A stretch of DNA of 22,968 nt from JBEGTT01 sp041179245. Its GTDB lineage: Bacteria; Pseudomonadota; Gammaproteobacteria; Burkholderiales; Rhodocyclaceae. A program made the translations under genes and the position numbers. The DNA lies in contig JBEGTT010000021.1 in NCBI GenBank assembly GCA_041179245.1, positions 1 to 22,968 of the forward strand, read 5' to 3'. Positions 15,289 to 22,968 of this stretch are shown here, one piece after another. The notes beneath the pieces are model-generated. The model ran no database searches. It was not told the DNA's origin and saw nothing but the letters and a program-made list of their open reading frames with translations. The number at the start of each line of letters is the position of its first letter. Position 1 is the first letter of the stretch.

Positions 15289-16965
15289 TTAGCGCAAGTG
15301 CCAAGTTGACAGCCAAGGCAACACAGAAATCAAAATAGAACCCAGCAGTAAGGCGCCCACTGCAGGCAATACCGCTGCGGCTACCACCCGTACTGGTTGG
15401 ACAAACATCGCTGATGCAAAATAAACATTCATCCCAGCCGGCGGGCACAGGAAGCCCATTTCCATATTGGCCAAAAAGATGATGCCAAAGTGAATCGGGT
15501 CAATGCCGTAACTCAACGCCACCGGTAACAATAGCGGGACCAGCACCACAATCGCCGCAAATATCTCCATCAGCGCCCCAGCTAACAGCAAGAAGATATT
15601 CAGCGCCAGCAAGAAAACCCATTTATTGGGTATCATCGCCTGCACCCATTCCACTGCCGCATCGGGAATTCCCGCATCGACCAGATAATTGGTGAGCGCC
15701 AAGGCCATTCCCAGAATCAACATCACCCCACCAATGACCTGAACACAATCGGCAAGACTCTTGCGTAACGCGGGCCAGTCGAGTTCCCGATGCACCAGCA
15801 CTTGCGAAAACAAGGCATACAGGGCGGTCAGTGCTGCACTTTCCGTCGGTGTCGCCATACCGCTGACCAATGCCCCAATCGCTACAAACGGTGCGGCCAA
15901 TTCCCAACTGGCGGCTTTGGCTTTTCGGCCAATGTCCCGAAAGTCCAACGGAACGCGATGGTTTTCCGGCGCAGCGATGACGGGCAAAGGGTTACGAAGG
16001 AAGCCACCGAGTAACAACAAACTGCCCACCATCACCAAAGCAGGCAACAGGCCCGCTAAAAACATGGCATTGATCGGTACCCGCGCAATGATGGCGTACA
16101 TTAGCAAAGGCACCGATGGCGCCAGCAAAACCCCCAACGCACTGGCACTGGTCACTAGCCCAATCCCCTGCTGACGAGGGAATCCAGCCTGAATCAGCAA
16201 AGGCAACAACAAACCCCCCAACGCCAGAATGGTCACGCCACTACCGCCAGTAAAAGCGGTAAAGAAAGAACACAGCAACGCCGTTGCCAAGGCTGTCCCC
16301 ATTCGCCCGCCCCCAGAACAGGCCGTCAATAACGCGCCCAAGCGCTGGGCTGCACCACTTTGCGCAAATAACAAACCGGCCAGTGTGAATAAGGGCAATG
16401 CCGGCAAAGATGGATTCACCGTAATTTGATAATGACTCAGGGGAATCGCGGCCAGCGGTTGCCCTTCTTGCCAGAACAAGAACAGGGACAAACCGCCCAG
16501 CACGGCAAAAATCGGGATGCCAGCATAGCTATCCGCCGTAGACGAAACAGTACGCAACGCAAAACGTAGCCCAATGAGCAGAAATCCCAAAGGCATCGCT
16601 GCTTGAATCCACCAAATGGGCACACCATAAGCTAGCGTCCGACCGGCCTCAATTTCGGTCATCACAAATTCAGCGCTGGCATAAGTCAGCAGGCCACAAA
16701 TCAAGGCAGTCACGAGTGAAGTGAGCCTTTTTGGCAAGCCAGCGCCGAGAGAGGTCAAATGACCGCCACGTTCAGCAAATAACGCGCCGAACATGGCGAG
16801 TACCAGCCCCAGATGCTGCACCAGCAAAGGCGCGTTATGGATGCCCGCACCGAACAGCGGACGCAGCACCATTTCAAGGAGTGGAATCACCAACATCAGG
16901 CCCAAGGCGAGTGCTGACAGCCCTTCATCCCAACGAGGGCAGTGTGGAAAAAATCGGTTTAACAC
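15289..16965 (-). CDS. TRAP transporter fused permease (DctQ-DctM)
   Basis: This 558-residue inner-membrane protein combines the small and large TRAP permease subunits. Residues about 10-140 form a four-helix DctQ-like domain, with the WWIQAAMPLGFLLIGLRF segment typical of its end. Residues about 165-558 are the DctM domain, with many membrane helices, the FFTAFTGGSGVTILALGG and ATPTESAALTALYALF segments, and LANMEMGFLCPPAGMNVYFASAM near the end. TRAP systems use the ion gradient to import organic acids or other carboxylate-bearing ligands delivered by a periplasmic binding protein. The GTG start directly abuts the dctP stop, with GGGAAG inside that gene as ribosome site. Fused QM permeases are known in the family. 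The substrate is unknown. Confidence 0.93.
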   Translation of the reverse strand: MLNRFFPHCPRWDEGLSALALGLMLVIPLLEMVLRPLFGAGIHNAPLLVQHLGLVLAMFGALFAERGGHLTSLGAGLPKRLTSLVTALICGLLTYASAEFVMTEIEAGRTLAYGVPIWWIQAAMPLGFLLIGLRFALRTVSSTADSYAGIPIFAVLGGLSLFLFWQEGQPLAAIPLSHYQITVNPSLPALPLFTLAGLLFAQSGAAQRLGALLTACSGGGRMGTALATALLCSFFTAFTGGSGVTILALGGLLLPLLIQAGFPRQQGIGLVTSASALGVLLAPSVPLLMYAIIARVPINAMFLAGLLPALVMVGSLLLLGGFLRNPLPVIAAPENHRVPLDFRDIGRKAKAASWELAAPFVAIGALVSGMATPTESAALTALYALFSQVLVHRELDWPALRKSLADCVQVIGGVMLILGMALALTNYLVDAGIPDAAVEWVQAMIPNKWVFLLALNIFLLLAGALMEIFAAIVVLVPLLLPVALSYGIDPIHFGIIFLANMEMGFLCPPAGMNVYFASAMFVQPVRVVAAAVLPAVGALLLGSILISVLPWLSTWHLR

Positions 16966-17991
16966 TTATTTCTTCCCCGCCCGAAATGCCTTGAGGTGAG
17001 CAAACACTTCGTCGAAGGTGGCTGCTGGTACCATCGCCCCTCGAATTTTCGGATACAACTTGTCAGCGAGCGCTTGCCATTCCTTAGCTTGTTCCGGTGT
17101 GGGGGTATGCACAGTCAGGCCGCGTTTTTTCATCGCATCTACGGCCTCGTCCACTTCCTGCCGCGCCTTGGTTCGCATCGCCAATCCTGCCTTTTCGGCA
17201 GCAATTCGCACGGCGGTTTGCGTCGCAGGTGTCATTTCGTCCCACGCTTTTTTGGTAACCACCAAAGCCCCGACAATCGGCGCCCAGTTGATATCCAACA
17301 TATGGTTGGCCGTGGTGTAAATCTGGCTGGCTAAGGCGAAATAGGGCGTTGAAGGCACGGCGGTAATCATGCCGGTTTGAATCGCTGGCAGGATGTCAGC
17401 CGTTTCTAGCGGCACTGGGGTGTAACCCAGATTCTTCATGATTTCCTGTTGCTCGGATTCTGCAGCCCAGGCAAAAAACTTCATTTTTTTATAATCATCA
17501 GGCCGCACACCGGGGTCTTTGGAAAAGAAACGAACCCAGCCACCATCTCCCCACGCCAACACGACAAAGCCTTTTTCTAAAAATTTCTGCTCCATCGCCG
17601 GACGCATTTTTTCACGCACATAATCCACTTCCTCCCAACTACGGAAAGCCAATGGCAAGGCTTGCAAGGCACTGACAGAAGGCTCAATTTCACGCAACCC
17701 GACCACCGACAACAGCGCCCCTTGTAATTGACCAATACGAAGGCGACGCGCCATATCCGTTTCGCCCCCCTGACTCCCATCGGGATAAATCAGGTATTTA
17801 GCGCCATCACCGCTAGCGGCTTTCCAGGCTTCCCCCACCTCAATTAATTGCCGGTGGTAAGTGGAATTTTTCGGGGCTAGCGTGCCTATTCGCAGTTGCG
17901 GAGCCGCGATGGTTGAAAAGGTGAGCATTAGCCCGATCAACAGCACAAAACTAAACAGGGATAGACGGACAGAAAATAGTTTGGAAAGCAT
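16966..17991 (-). CDS. TRAP transporter solute-binding protein (DctP family)
   Basis: This 341-residue periplasmic protein has an N-terminal signal peptide (hydrophobic core about 9-27, likely cleavage after the TIAA segment near residue 30). It is a DctP-type binding protein: LRIGTLAPKNSTYHRQL, then GETDMARRLRIGQLQGALLS, and FFAWAAESEQQEIMKNLGYTPVPLETADILPAIQTGMI, the block that contains the ligand-contacting region. ALVVTKKAWDEMTPATQTAVR is a typical C-lobe stretch. It lies between the TatT lipoprotein gene (31-bp gap) and the fused permease (0-bp gap). The pairing with TatT marks it as the TatP-like TRAP subtype described in Treponema pallidum; ligand unknown. Confidence 0.92.
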   Translation of the reverse strand: MLSKLFSVRLSLFSFVLLIGLMLTFSTIAAPQLRIGTLAPKNSTYHRQLIEVGEAWKAASGDGAKYLIYPDGSQGGETDMARRLRIGQLQGALLSVVGLREIEPSVSALQALPLAFRSWEEVDYVREKMRPAMEQKFLEKGFVVLAWGDGGWVRFFSKDPGVRPDDYKKMKFFAWAAESEQQEIMKNLGYTPVPLETADILPAIQTGMITAVPSTPYFALASQIYTTANHMLDINWAPIVGALVVTKKAWDEMTPATQTAVRIAAEKAGLAMRTKARQEVDEAVDAMKKRGLTVHTPTPEQAKEWQALADKLYPKIRGAMVPAATFDEVFAHLKAFRAGKK

Positions 17992-18022
17992 GATGGGGTT
18001 CTGAGTATCTGGATTGATTCGA

Positions 18023-18913
18023 TTAAAAGAGATCGTCGGCTTTGCTAGCTAACCATCTCGCCCGCGTTTGCATGATTTGGTTAGACAGACTTAGCGGATG
18101 ATCGTCGGGAGTTTGAACAGCGAGTGCTTGAGCAATGAGGTGATCGAATTGCTGCTGGTCGTGGCAAGGCAAAGCCCAACGTTCTGCTTTGGTCAGATAA
18201 GCCCCCGCACTCTGCCCCTCAGAAATCTGAATCGCTTGATCGAAATATTCTGCCGCTTTAGCAAGGGAACCACCGGGCCGACTGGCCTCAAAAGTGCCCA
18301 TCAGACTCGCCAATCCGCCCTGTCCAAAACCGGGATCAAGCGCCCACGCCCATTGGGCAAGCTGGATAGCCCTCGGAAAGTCAGCCACCACTTCCGGGTT
18401 GTCGGTAGAAAGAGAAATCAAGCCGCCCCAAGCTGCTGCCGCCCAATACGCCAACCCTACCTGAGAAGCCAATAAGGGATTTTCTGTTGGATCATTTTTG
18501 GTAAGCGTTGGGTAGTGCAGCGCATTCAAGGCATGCTGCTGCGCCCGCCGATAGAGCTTTGCTGCACGTTGCCGAAGAGCGCTGGCCTTGCGCGCATCCT
18601 GATCTTCTATGAAATCTGCTTCCTGACTCACAAAGGCAAAAGCGTATTGGGTAAACCCCGCCACCACTGACTCTGCCAACGGCAAATGGTCTGGATTCTG
18701 ACGGAGCACGGATTCGGACAACTTGAGATAAAACGCACTGGCTTCGTAGGCTAACTGTGGGTCACTTTCTGGTACTCCGGCCTGCGCTGAAAGCGCATCG
18801 CCCAAGCGACGACTAACAAGCTGGTCAACCGCGCAACCGCCCATCAAAAAACTCAGGCCAAGCGCCAATGTAACGCGGACAAACCAGTTTGAACGTTGAT
18901 GAATTAGCGTCAC
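18023..18913 (-). CDS. TRAP-associated TatT-family lipoprotein
   Basis: This is a predicted periplasmic lipoprotein of about 296 residues. The N-terminus (SNWFVRVTLALGLSFLMGGC) is a signal peptide ending in an MGGC lipobox-like site, so Cys is the likely lipidated residue. The remainder is alpha-helical and TPR-like (AAKLYRRAQQHALNAL, AAAAWGGLISLSTDNPE, AAEYFDQAIQISEG), matching the TatT component described for T. pallidum, which forms a trimer that binds the TRAP solute-binding protein. I use GTG 18913 as start; TTG 18925 is in frame, and no strong ribosome site distinguishes them. It is the first gene of the TRAP operon. Confidence 0.85.
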   Translation of the reverse strand: MTLIHQRSNWFVRVTLALGLSFLMGGCAVDQLVSRRLGDALSAQAGVPESDPQLAYEASAFYLKLSESVLRQNPDHLPLAESVVAGFTQYAFAFVSQEADFIEDQDARKASALRQRAAKLYRRAQQHALNALHYPTLTKNDPTENPLLASQVGLAYWAAAAWGGLISLSTDNPEVVADFPRAIQLAQWAWALDPGFGQGGLASLMGTFEASRPGGSLAKAAEYFDQAIQISEGQSAGAYLTKAERWALPCHDQQQFDHLIAQALAVQTPDDHPLSLSNQIMQTRARWLASKADDLF

Positions 18914-19060
18914 ACAGCAGCCCAAGGAATTGGAAATTGAAGCACTTTATGGCAGGTGTGTTACAGCGCGATGAATGACCTTAAGCGCTAAACAAATGCG
19001 GTTAGGAATAACCAGTCGTAAGTCATAATTCGCAGTTCTTATTATTTACCGGCAGCAAGC

Positions 19061-19966
19061 ATGCTCGACGACATCAAGAAAACTCTTTGGGCCACGGCTG
19101 ACAAGCTGCGTGCCAACATGGATGCGGCGGAATACAAGCACCTCGTTCTTGGCCTGATTTTCGTCAAATACGTTTCAGACACTTTTGCCGCCCGCCGTGT
19201 CGAACTGACCCGGCGTTTTGGTGATGAATCCGACGACTACTTCCTGCACGATTGCGACGAAGAACTGCTCGCCGCCGAACTGGAAGACCGCGATTACTAC
19301 AAAGAGGTCAACGTCTTTTGGGTGCCGGAATCAGCCCGTTGGGAAGCTCTCCGTGCAATGTCAGATGTATCGACCGTCGGTATTGGTAAAACGCCACCTC
19401 GTAGAGAACAGCATTGGTTTAGCGAAGACGCGAAAGATGTACGGTGGGTCTCCATTCGCGACATGGGTAGTGTTGGCACATATGCAGCTCAAACTAGCGA
19501 GTTCCTGAAGAGAGAGGCGGTCGAAAGATTCAACGTCAGACAAGTGCCGGACAACACCGTTTTAATAAGCTTCAAGATGACAATTGGCCGGGTGGCAATT
19601 ACTGATGGCGAAATGACAACCAATGAGGCCATCGCTCATTTCAAACTTTCTGAAGATACCGAGATAAGCAGCGAATATATTTATCTGCACTTGAAACAGT
19701 TCGACTATTCCACCCTGAGCAGCACATCGTCTATTACCGACGCGGTCAATTCCAAAACTGTGCGTGAAATGCCGATTTTGGTGCCAGCTGCTATGGTTCT
19801 GGCTGTATTCCAAGATCAAATTAGCTCGCTGTTCGATAAGCAGAAAAACACGGAACAGCAAGCCCAAACCCTCGTCCCCCTCCGCGACACCCTGCTGCCC
19901 CGCCAGATCTCCGGGCAATTGCGGTTGCCGGACTCAGTAACCCCTGTGACTTGTACCGAAGCATGA
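19061..19966 (+). CDS. HsdM N-terminus fused in frame to HsdS C-terminus (type I restriction-modification remnant)
   Basis: The protein has 301 residues. Residues 1 to about 97 match the N-terminal helical domain of a type I methyltransferase subunit HsdM (ATADKLRANMDAAEYKHLVLGLIF, then FWVPESARWEALR). From about residue 100 the sequence switches to an HsdS specificity subunit: a single target-recognition domain starting DVSTVGIGKTPPR and the C-terminal conserved helix ending RDTLLPRQISGQLRL. The HsdM catalytic domain with its NPPF motif and the first HsdS recognition domain are absent, so methylation cannot be carried out by this product. The junction (about 19335-19360, WEALR) suggests a single in-frame deletion of 1.5-2 kb, possibly at short homology; a joining error in assembly is the alternative. 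The frame is open and overlaps the next gene by ATGA, so it may still be translated. Confidence 0.85.
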   Translation: MLDDIKKTLWATADKLRANMDAAEYKHLVLGLIFVKYVSDTFAARRVELTRRFGDESDDYFLHDCDEELLAAELEDRDYYKEVNVFWVPESARWEALRAMSDVSTVGIGKTPPRREQHWFSEDAKDVRWVSIRDMGSVGTYAAQTSEFLKREAVERFNVRQVPDNTVLISFKMTIGRVAITDGEMTTNEAIAHFKLSEDTEISSEYIYLHLKQFDYSTLSSTSSITDAVNSKTVREMPILVPAAMVLAVFQDQISSLFDKQKNTEQQAQTLVPLRDTLLPRQISGQLRLPDSVTPVTCTEA

Positions 19967-21171
19967 ACAACCAGCAACAAGCAAATGCAGCGGCCAGAGA
20001 AAAAGAAAAGTCCGCGCGGTTCGAAACAGCAAGGACGAAGGTACTTGATGGCAAAATTACCGCGCTCTCAATTGATACCTGCATCTTTGTTGATAAAGGT
20101 AACCGTCTCAACAACGGGGTCTTCAAGCATCTTGAGCAGTTCAAGGAAAATACTTTCCAACTGGTTTTCTCCGAGGTTACGATCAAGGAAGTGCTTTCTC
20201 ATATTTCCAAGGACGCAGAGGAAGCCAAGCAAAAGATGGCGAGCGGATTGCGGCGCGTTGGTTTCTACTGGCCTCTCGAAACAAATCACAAGGCATTGGC
20301 CGAGAAGATGCTGGGTGGCGAGTTGCCAAAGTCCGTGGCGTCAAAGCAGGTCAAGGACTTCGTCACCCGCTGTGGTGCCGAGATTATTGAAGCCAAGACC
20401 TCTGTTGATCTGTCTGTGGTTCTGAGTCGCTACTTCAATGTTCAAGCGCCGTTCGAAACAGCAGGCGAAAAGAAGTCGGAGTTTCCGGATGCTATCGCTC
20501 TGCTATCACTTGAGGATTGGGCGGCAAAGCACGATACGACCATCCTGCTTGTGACCAAGGACAAAGGTTGCAAACGATTCTGCGATGAATCCGCCTGTCT
20601 CGTCGCCATAGACGACCTGACCGATGCACTGAAACTGGTTCAGGAACGCGATCAACACTGTATCAACTTGTGTCAGTCACTGGAGGCGGCGATTGCAGCA
20701 GGTCAATACCCCAACTTGATCAGCGAGATTAAAGATGCAATCGCTGACGATTTCGATCTTGACTGGGTCCCAGAGGCAGACGCATCGTATTACTACGATG
20801 CGGATATGCAGCATGTTGAACTGATCAATGTTCGATTTTCTGGCGTTGCAGGTAAGCCTAAATTTAAGGCTGTCGATTACTGTGGCGACCTACTGGTTGT
20901 TCAGGTCGAAATGGAAGGCGTCGTTGAAGCGACATGCAACTTCTCATTCTCGGTACGCGATGGGATCGATCGTGACATGGTCTGCATTGGAGGCAACGAG
21001 GTGATGACCAAGGCGGAGACCGTAGTCGATGTGCTCCTAACCTTCAGTCAGCTTGCGAGCCAGACTCCTCAGGTTGATGAGATCGAACTGGTTTCTGGCT
21101 ACAGGACAATCGATTTTGGTACTGTAGGGCCTGACTATGGCGACGAAGACCCGAATAGTGAGTATTACTGA
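19963..21171 (+). CDS. PIN-domain protein (DUF4935-like), defence-island associated
   Basis: The protein has 402 residues from ATG 19963, which overlaps the upstream stop as ATGA; TTG 19951 is an alternative. The N-terminal 220 residues form a PIN-like nuclease: Asp38 in SIDTCIF, Glu76 in VTIKEVLSHI, Asp176 in FPDAIALLSLEDWA and Asp200 in LVTKDKG. An additional helical segment lies between the first and second halves, as in the larger DUF4935 PIN proteins. The C-terminal part (about 235-402) is acidic and beta-rich with no family I recognise. PIN proteins of this type recur inside type I restriction-modification loci beside hsdS, where they are candidate abortive RNases; the function here is not established. 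Confidence 0.83.
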   Translation: MNNQQQANAAAREKEKSARFETARTKVLDGKITALSIDTCIFVDKGNRLNNGVFKHLEQFKENTFQLVFSEVTIKEVLSHISKDAEEAKQKMASGLRRVGFYWPLETNHKALAEKMLGGELPKSVASKQVKDFVTRCGAEIIEAKTSVDLSVVLSRYFNVQAPFETAGEKKSEFPDAIALLSLEDWAAKHDTTILLVTKDKGCKRFCDESACLVAIDDLTDALKLVQERDQHCINLCQSLEAAIAAGQYPNLISEIKDAIADDFDLDWVPEADASYYYDADMQHVELINVRFSGVAGKPKFKAVDYCGDLLVVQVEMEGVVEATCNFSFSVRDGIDRDMVCIGGNEVMTKAETVVDVLLTFSQLASQTPQVDEIELVSGYRTIDFGTVGPDYGDEDPNSEYY

Positions 21172-22895
21172 TGAACATCCCAACCAACGCCGAAATTGTA
21201 GAACTTCTTGCACAACTTGATGAATGCATTGCCGATGATTTGGAAAGCCAGTTTCTGGATTTCAAGCCATGGCAAGGCCCCAAAGAGGATTTGAAGATTG
21301 CCAGTGAATATGCCGCTTGTTTTGCCAATGGCGCAGGCGGCGTTGTGGTTTTTGGTGTGTCAGATAAGGTATGTGGTCGTGCTCAGGCGATTCATGGGGC
21401 CAAGAACTACGACATCGACGTCTTGCGGCGCGGTATTTTCGATGGAACGCGCCCCGGTATTGATGCAGAAGTAGTAGAGATTAGTGTGCCTGAAGGCACT
21501 GGTAAGTTACTGGTTGTCAGGGTTGCCGAGGGAGCAGGTAAACCCTATGGAACGGCTGCTGGATTGTTTAAGCAACGTGTTGGCAAAAACTGCATGCCGC
21601 TTGATCCTACCGTTTTCCAGCGTGCACAGATCAGCACGGCGGCAGTGGATTGGAGTGGCGCTCCAGCGATGGGTGTCACTCTGAATGATCTTGACCCACT
21701 GCAAATCGAACGCGCACGTCAGGCGCTGCGGAGTAAAGCCCCCTCGTCTGGTTTGAACGAACTACCCAATAAGGCCTTTCTTCAAGGCTTGGAGGCTGTA
21801 CGCGGGGGGCAGGTAACACATACCGGTATGTTGCTCTTTGCTCGGCGCGAGGTGCTGGCGGCTCAGTGTCCACAAGCCCAGTTTCACTATGTTTTTCACG
21901 ACAGTGAAACGTCAGTTGCCCGTAACGATCTTGAGCGTTTGCCTTTACTGGAGGCCGTCGAACGAATTGAGCAGATTTTTACCGGACCCATAAATCCCGA
22001 AAGGGAAATCGACCTCGGCTTGTTCAAGCTGCGTATCCCCCAGTTTCCGCTTGAGGGTGTTCGAGAAGCGGTGCTGAATGCACTGACTCACCGCGACTAT
22101 CAGAACCCCGGAGAGGTGCTGGTGCGTCATTCGGCTAATGAGCTGGTGGTGACTAGCCCGGGTGGTTTTGTAGATGGAATTACACCGGAAAATATCCTTC
22201 GCCATGAAGCGGTACCGAGAAACCGAACCTTGGCCAATGCGCTGGTCAAGCTACGCTTGGTTGAATCTTCTGGAATTGGTCGTCGGCGAATTTTTAGGTC
22301 AGCGTTGATTTATGGAAAACGACGGCCTGAATACACAACCGATGGTCACTCGGTGACATTGCGGATATTCAATCAAGGGGCGCACGAGGCGTTGGCACGG
22401 TTGATTGCAAGACTCGATTCGCAAGGTGCTGATGTTGGTCTGGATCATTTGTTGGTACTGGATGCTTTGCGCGGGCAGGACTTTATTGATGTTGCCGAAG
22501 CGGCTAACGTGTTGCAGTTATCTCGTGATGACGCTCGGCGCGTGCTGGACAGCATGGGGCAGCCCCCCTTGAGTTTACTTGAGCGCAAGGGGCATACGGC
22601 CACGGCGACCTTTCATTTGGCGAAGGGAATTGCCAAGGAGTTGAAGGGGAAGGCGGCTTATACCAAAACGCGGGGGCTGAACCCGGTTCGCTATGCGGAG
22701 TTAGTTCGTGAGTACCTAAGTGATCATCACGAAATCAGGAACGCAGAGGTGCGGGAGCTATTGGGGCTGGGTAACTCGGCTTCGGCGCAGGTTGAAGTGT
22801 CGCGGTACCTGACGAAATGGAGTCAGTCTGATGGTTTTCTGGATCGACATGGCGCGGGAAACAATGTCTGGTACTCAAAGCGAAAGGCTTCTTAG
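21171..22895 (+). CDS. Schlafen AlbA_2 and RecG-like HATPase_c_4 domain protein
   Basis: The protein has 574 residues. The N-terminal AlbA_2 (Schlafen core-like) domain spans about 20-145: ESQFLDFK, then ASEYAACFANGAGGVVVFGVSDK and the FKQRVGKNCMPL strand. Next, about 285-400, comes the HATPase_c_4 domain with VREAVLNALTHRDY, ELVVTSPGGF and ESSGIGRRRI, the ATP-binding pattern shared with proteins annotated as RecG-related transcriptional regulators. The C-terminal 170 residues look like two winged-helix modules (DVAEAANVLQLSRDDARRVL and RNAEVRELLGLGNSASAQVEVSRYL). The ATG at 21174 position shares bases with the preceding stop, so it is coupled to the PIN gene. Such proteins are regular passengers in type I restriction-modification islands; biochemical role unknown. 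Possibly a nucleic-acid sensor with transcription-control output. Confidence 0.85.
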   Translation: MNIPTNAEIVELLAQLDECIADDLESQFLDFKPWQGPKEDLKIASEYAACFANGAGGVVVFGVSDKVCGRAQAIHGAKNYDIDVLRRGIFDGTRPGIDAEVVEISVPEGTGKLLVVRVAEGAGKPYGTAAGLFKQRVGKNCMPLDPTVFQRAQISTAAVDWSGAPAMGVTLNDLDPLQIERARQALRSKAPSSGLNELPNKAFLQGLEAVRGGQVTHTGMLLFARREVLAAQCPQAQFHYVFHDSETSVARNDLERLPLLEAVERIEQIFTGPINPEREIDLGLFKLRIPQFPLEGVREAVLNALTHRDYQNPGEVLVRHSANELVVTSPGGFVDGITPENILRHEAVPRNRTLANALVKLRLVESSGIGRRRIFRSALIYGKRRPEYTTDGHSVTLRIFNQGAHEALARLIARLDSQGADVGLDHLLVLDALRGQDFIDVAEAANVLQLSRDDARRVLDSMGQPPLSLLERKGHTATATFHLAKGIAKELKGKAAYTKTRGLNPVRYAELVREYLSDHHEIRNAEVRELLGLGNSASAQVEVSRYLTKWSQSDGFLDRHGAGNNVWYSKRKAS

Positions 22896-22917
22896 CATTT
22901 GCTTAGCAAACTGCTAA
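22892..22917. repeat. Nested inverted repeat at the end of the AlbA_2 gene
   Basis: TTAGCA (22892-22897) pairs with TGCTAA (22912-22917), and inside it TTTGC (22898-22902) pairs with GCAAA (22906-22910) around a TTA loop, with one unpaired C. TTAGCA also recurs directly at 22903. The stop codon of the upstream gene lies in the left arm. No T-run follows, so it is a poor terminator; it may be an operator or a weak transcript-end structure. Confidence 0.45.
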
Positions 22918-22968
22918 ACAACATCAAAGATGCGTGCATTATCCAAATAGAACAGTCCGTTACTGTTA

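Noticed and set aside
1..22968. CRISPR arrays, insertion sequences, tRNA or rRNA genes
   Set aside because: No regularly spaced long direct repeats, transposase reading frames, cloverleaf-like segments or rRNA motifs were seen.

Overview
The window looks like a Gram-negative, proteobacterial chromosome, most likely a betaproteobacterium. That assignment is an inference from the gene families (DgkA of the E. coli type, SixA, OlsB-like acyltransferase, CheX/CheY proteins, TRAP transporter); no rRNA, tRNA or other taxonomic marker is present. Genes are packed closely, with no gap over 300 bp.

Region 1 (1-8250) reads as a phosphate-stress and membrane-lipid neighbourhood. It holds the C-terminal part of polyphosphate kinase (ppk), diacylglycerol kinase (dgkA), a small zinc-finger-like protein on the opposite strand, a CBS-GGDEF diguanylate cyclase, a 69-residue protein with an MgtE_N/CorA-like membrane protein, a glycosyltransferase paired with a PlcP-like metallophosphoesterase (the Agt/PlcP lipid-remodelling pair), and an OlsB-like ornithine acyltransferase. 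Three promoter regions (before the GGDEF gene, the glycosyltransferase and olsB) carry GTCA-type half-sites repeated every 11 bp, as in PhoB boxes. The array before olsB has up to six in-phase repeats followed by a -10-like TAAAGT. I read this as a PhoB-controlled programme: PlcP splits phospholipids to diacylglycerol, Agt glycosylates it, OlsB starts phosphorus-free ornithine lipids, and DgkA can return diacylglycerol to phosphatidate. A strong hairpin at 8214-8246 closes the region.

Region 2 (8278-13797, minus strand) is a five-gene operon for an unusual chemosensory-like pathway. In transcription order it encodes a 945-residue membrane kinase with HAMP, an internal Hpt domain and a CheA-type ATPase but no CheW-like domain; a minimal membrane-anchored MCP-like protein; two CheX-type phosphatase-like proteins, one with a degenerate receiver domain; and a single-domain CheY. 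No CheW, CheR or CheB is present. The two CheX proteins share a C-terminal tail ending in LELF. This is the strongest candidate for an undescribed system here.

Region 3 (14046-14677, minus) is a VapB/Phd-type antitoxin and VapC-type PIN toxin pair with an ATGA overlap. Region 4 (14788-18913, minus) is a TRAP transporter operon (TatT lipoprotein, DctP solute-binding protein, fused DctQ-DctM permease) followed by sixA.

Region 5 (19061-22968, plus) is a defence-island fragment. An in-frame fusion of the HsdM N-terminus to the HsdS C-terminus (type I restriction-modification genes with the middle missing) overlaps by ATGA a PIN-domain protein, which abuts a Schlafen-AlbA_2/HATPase protein. The island continues past the right edge.
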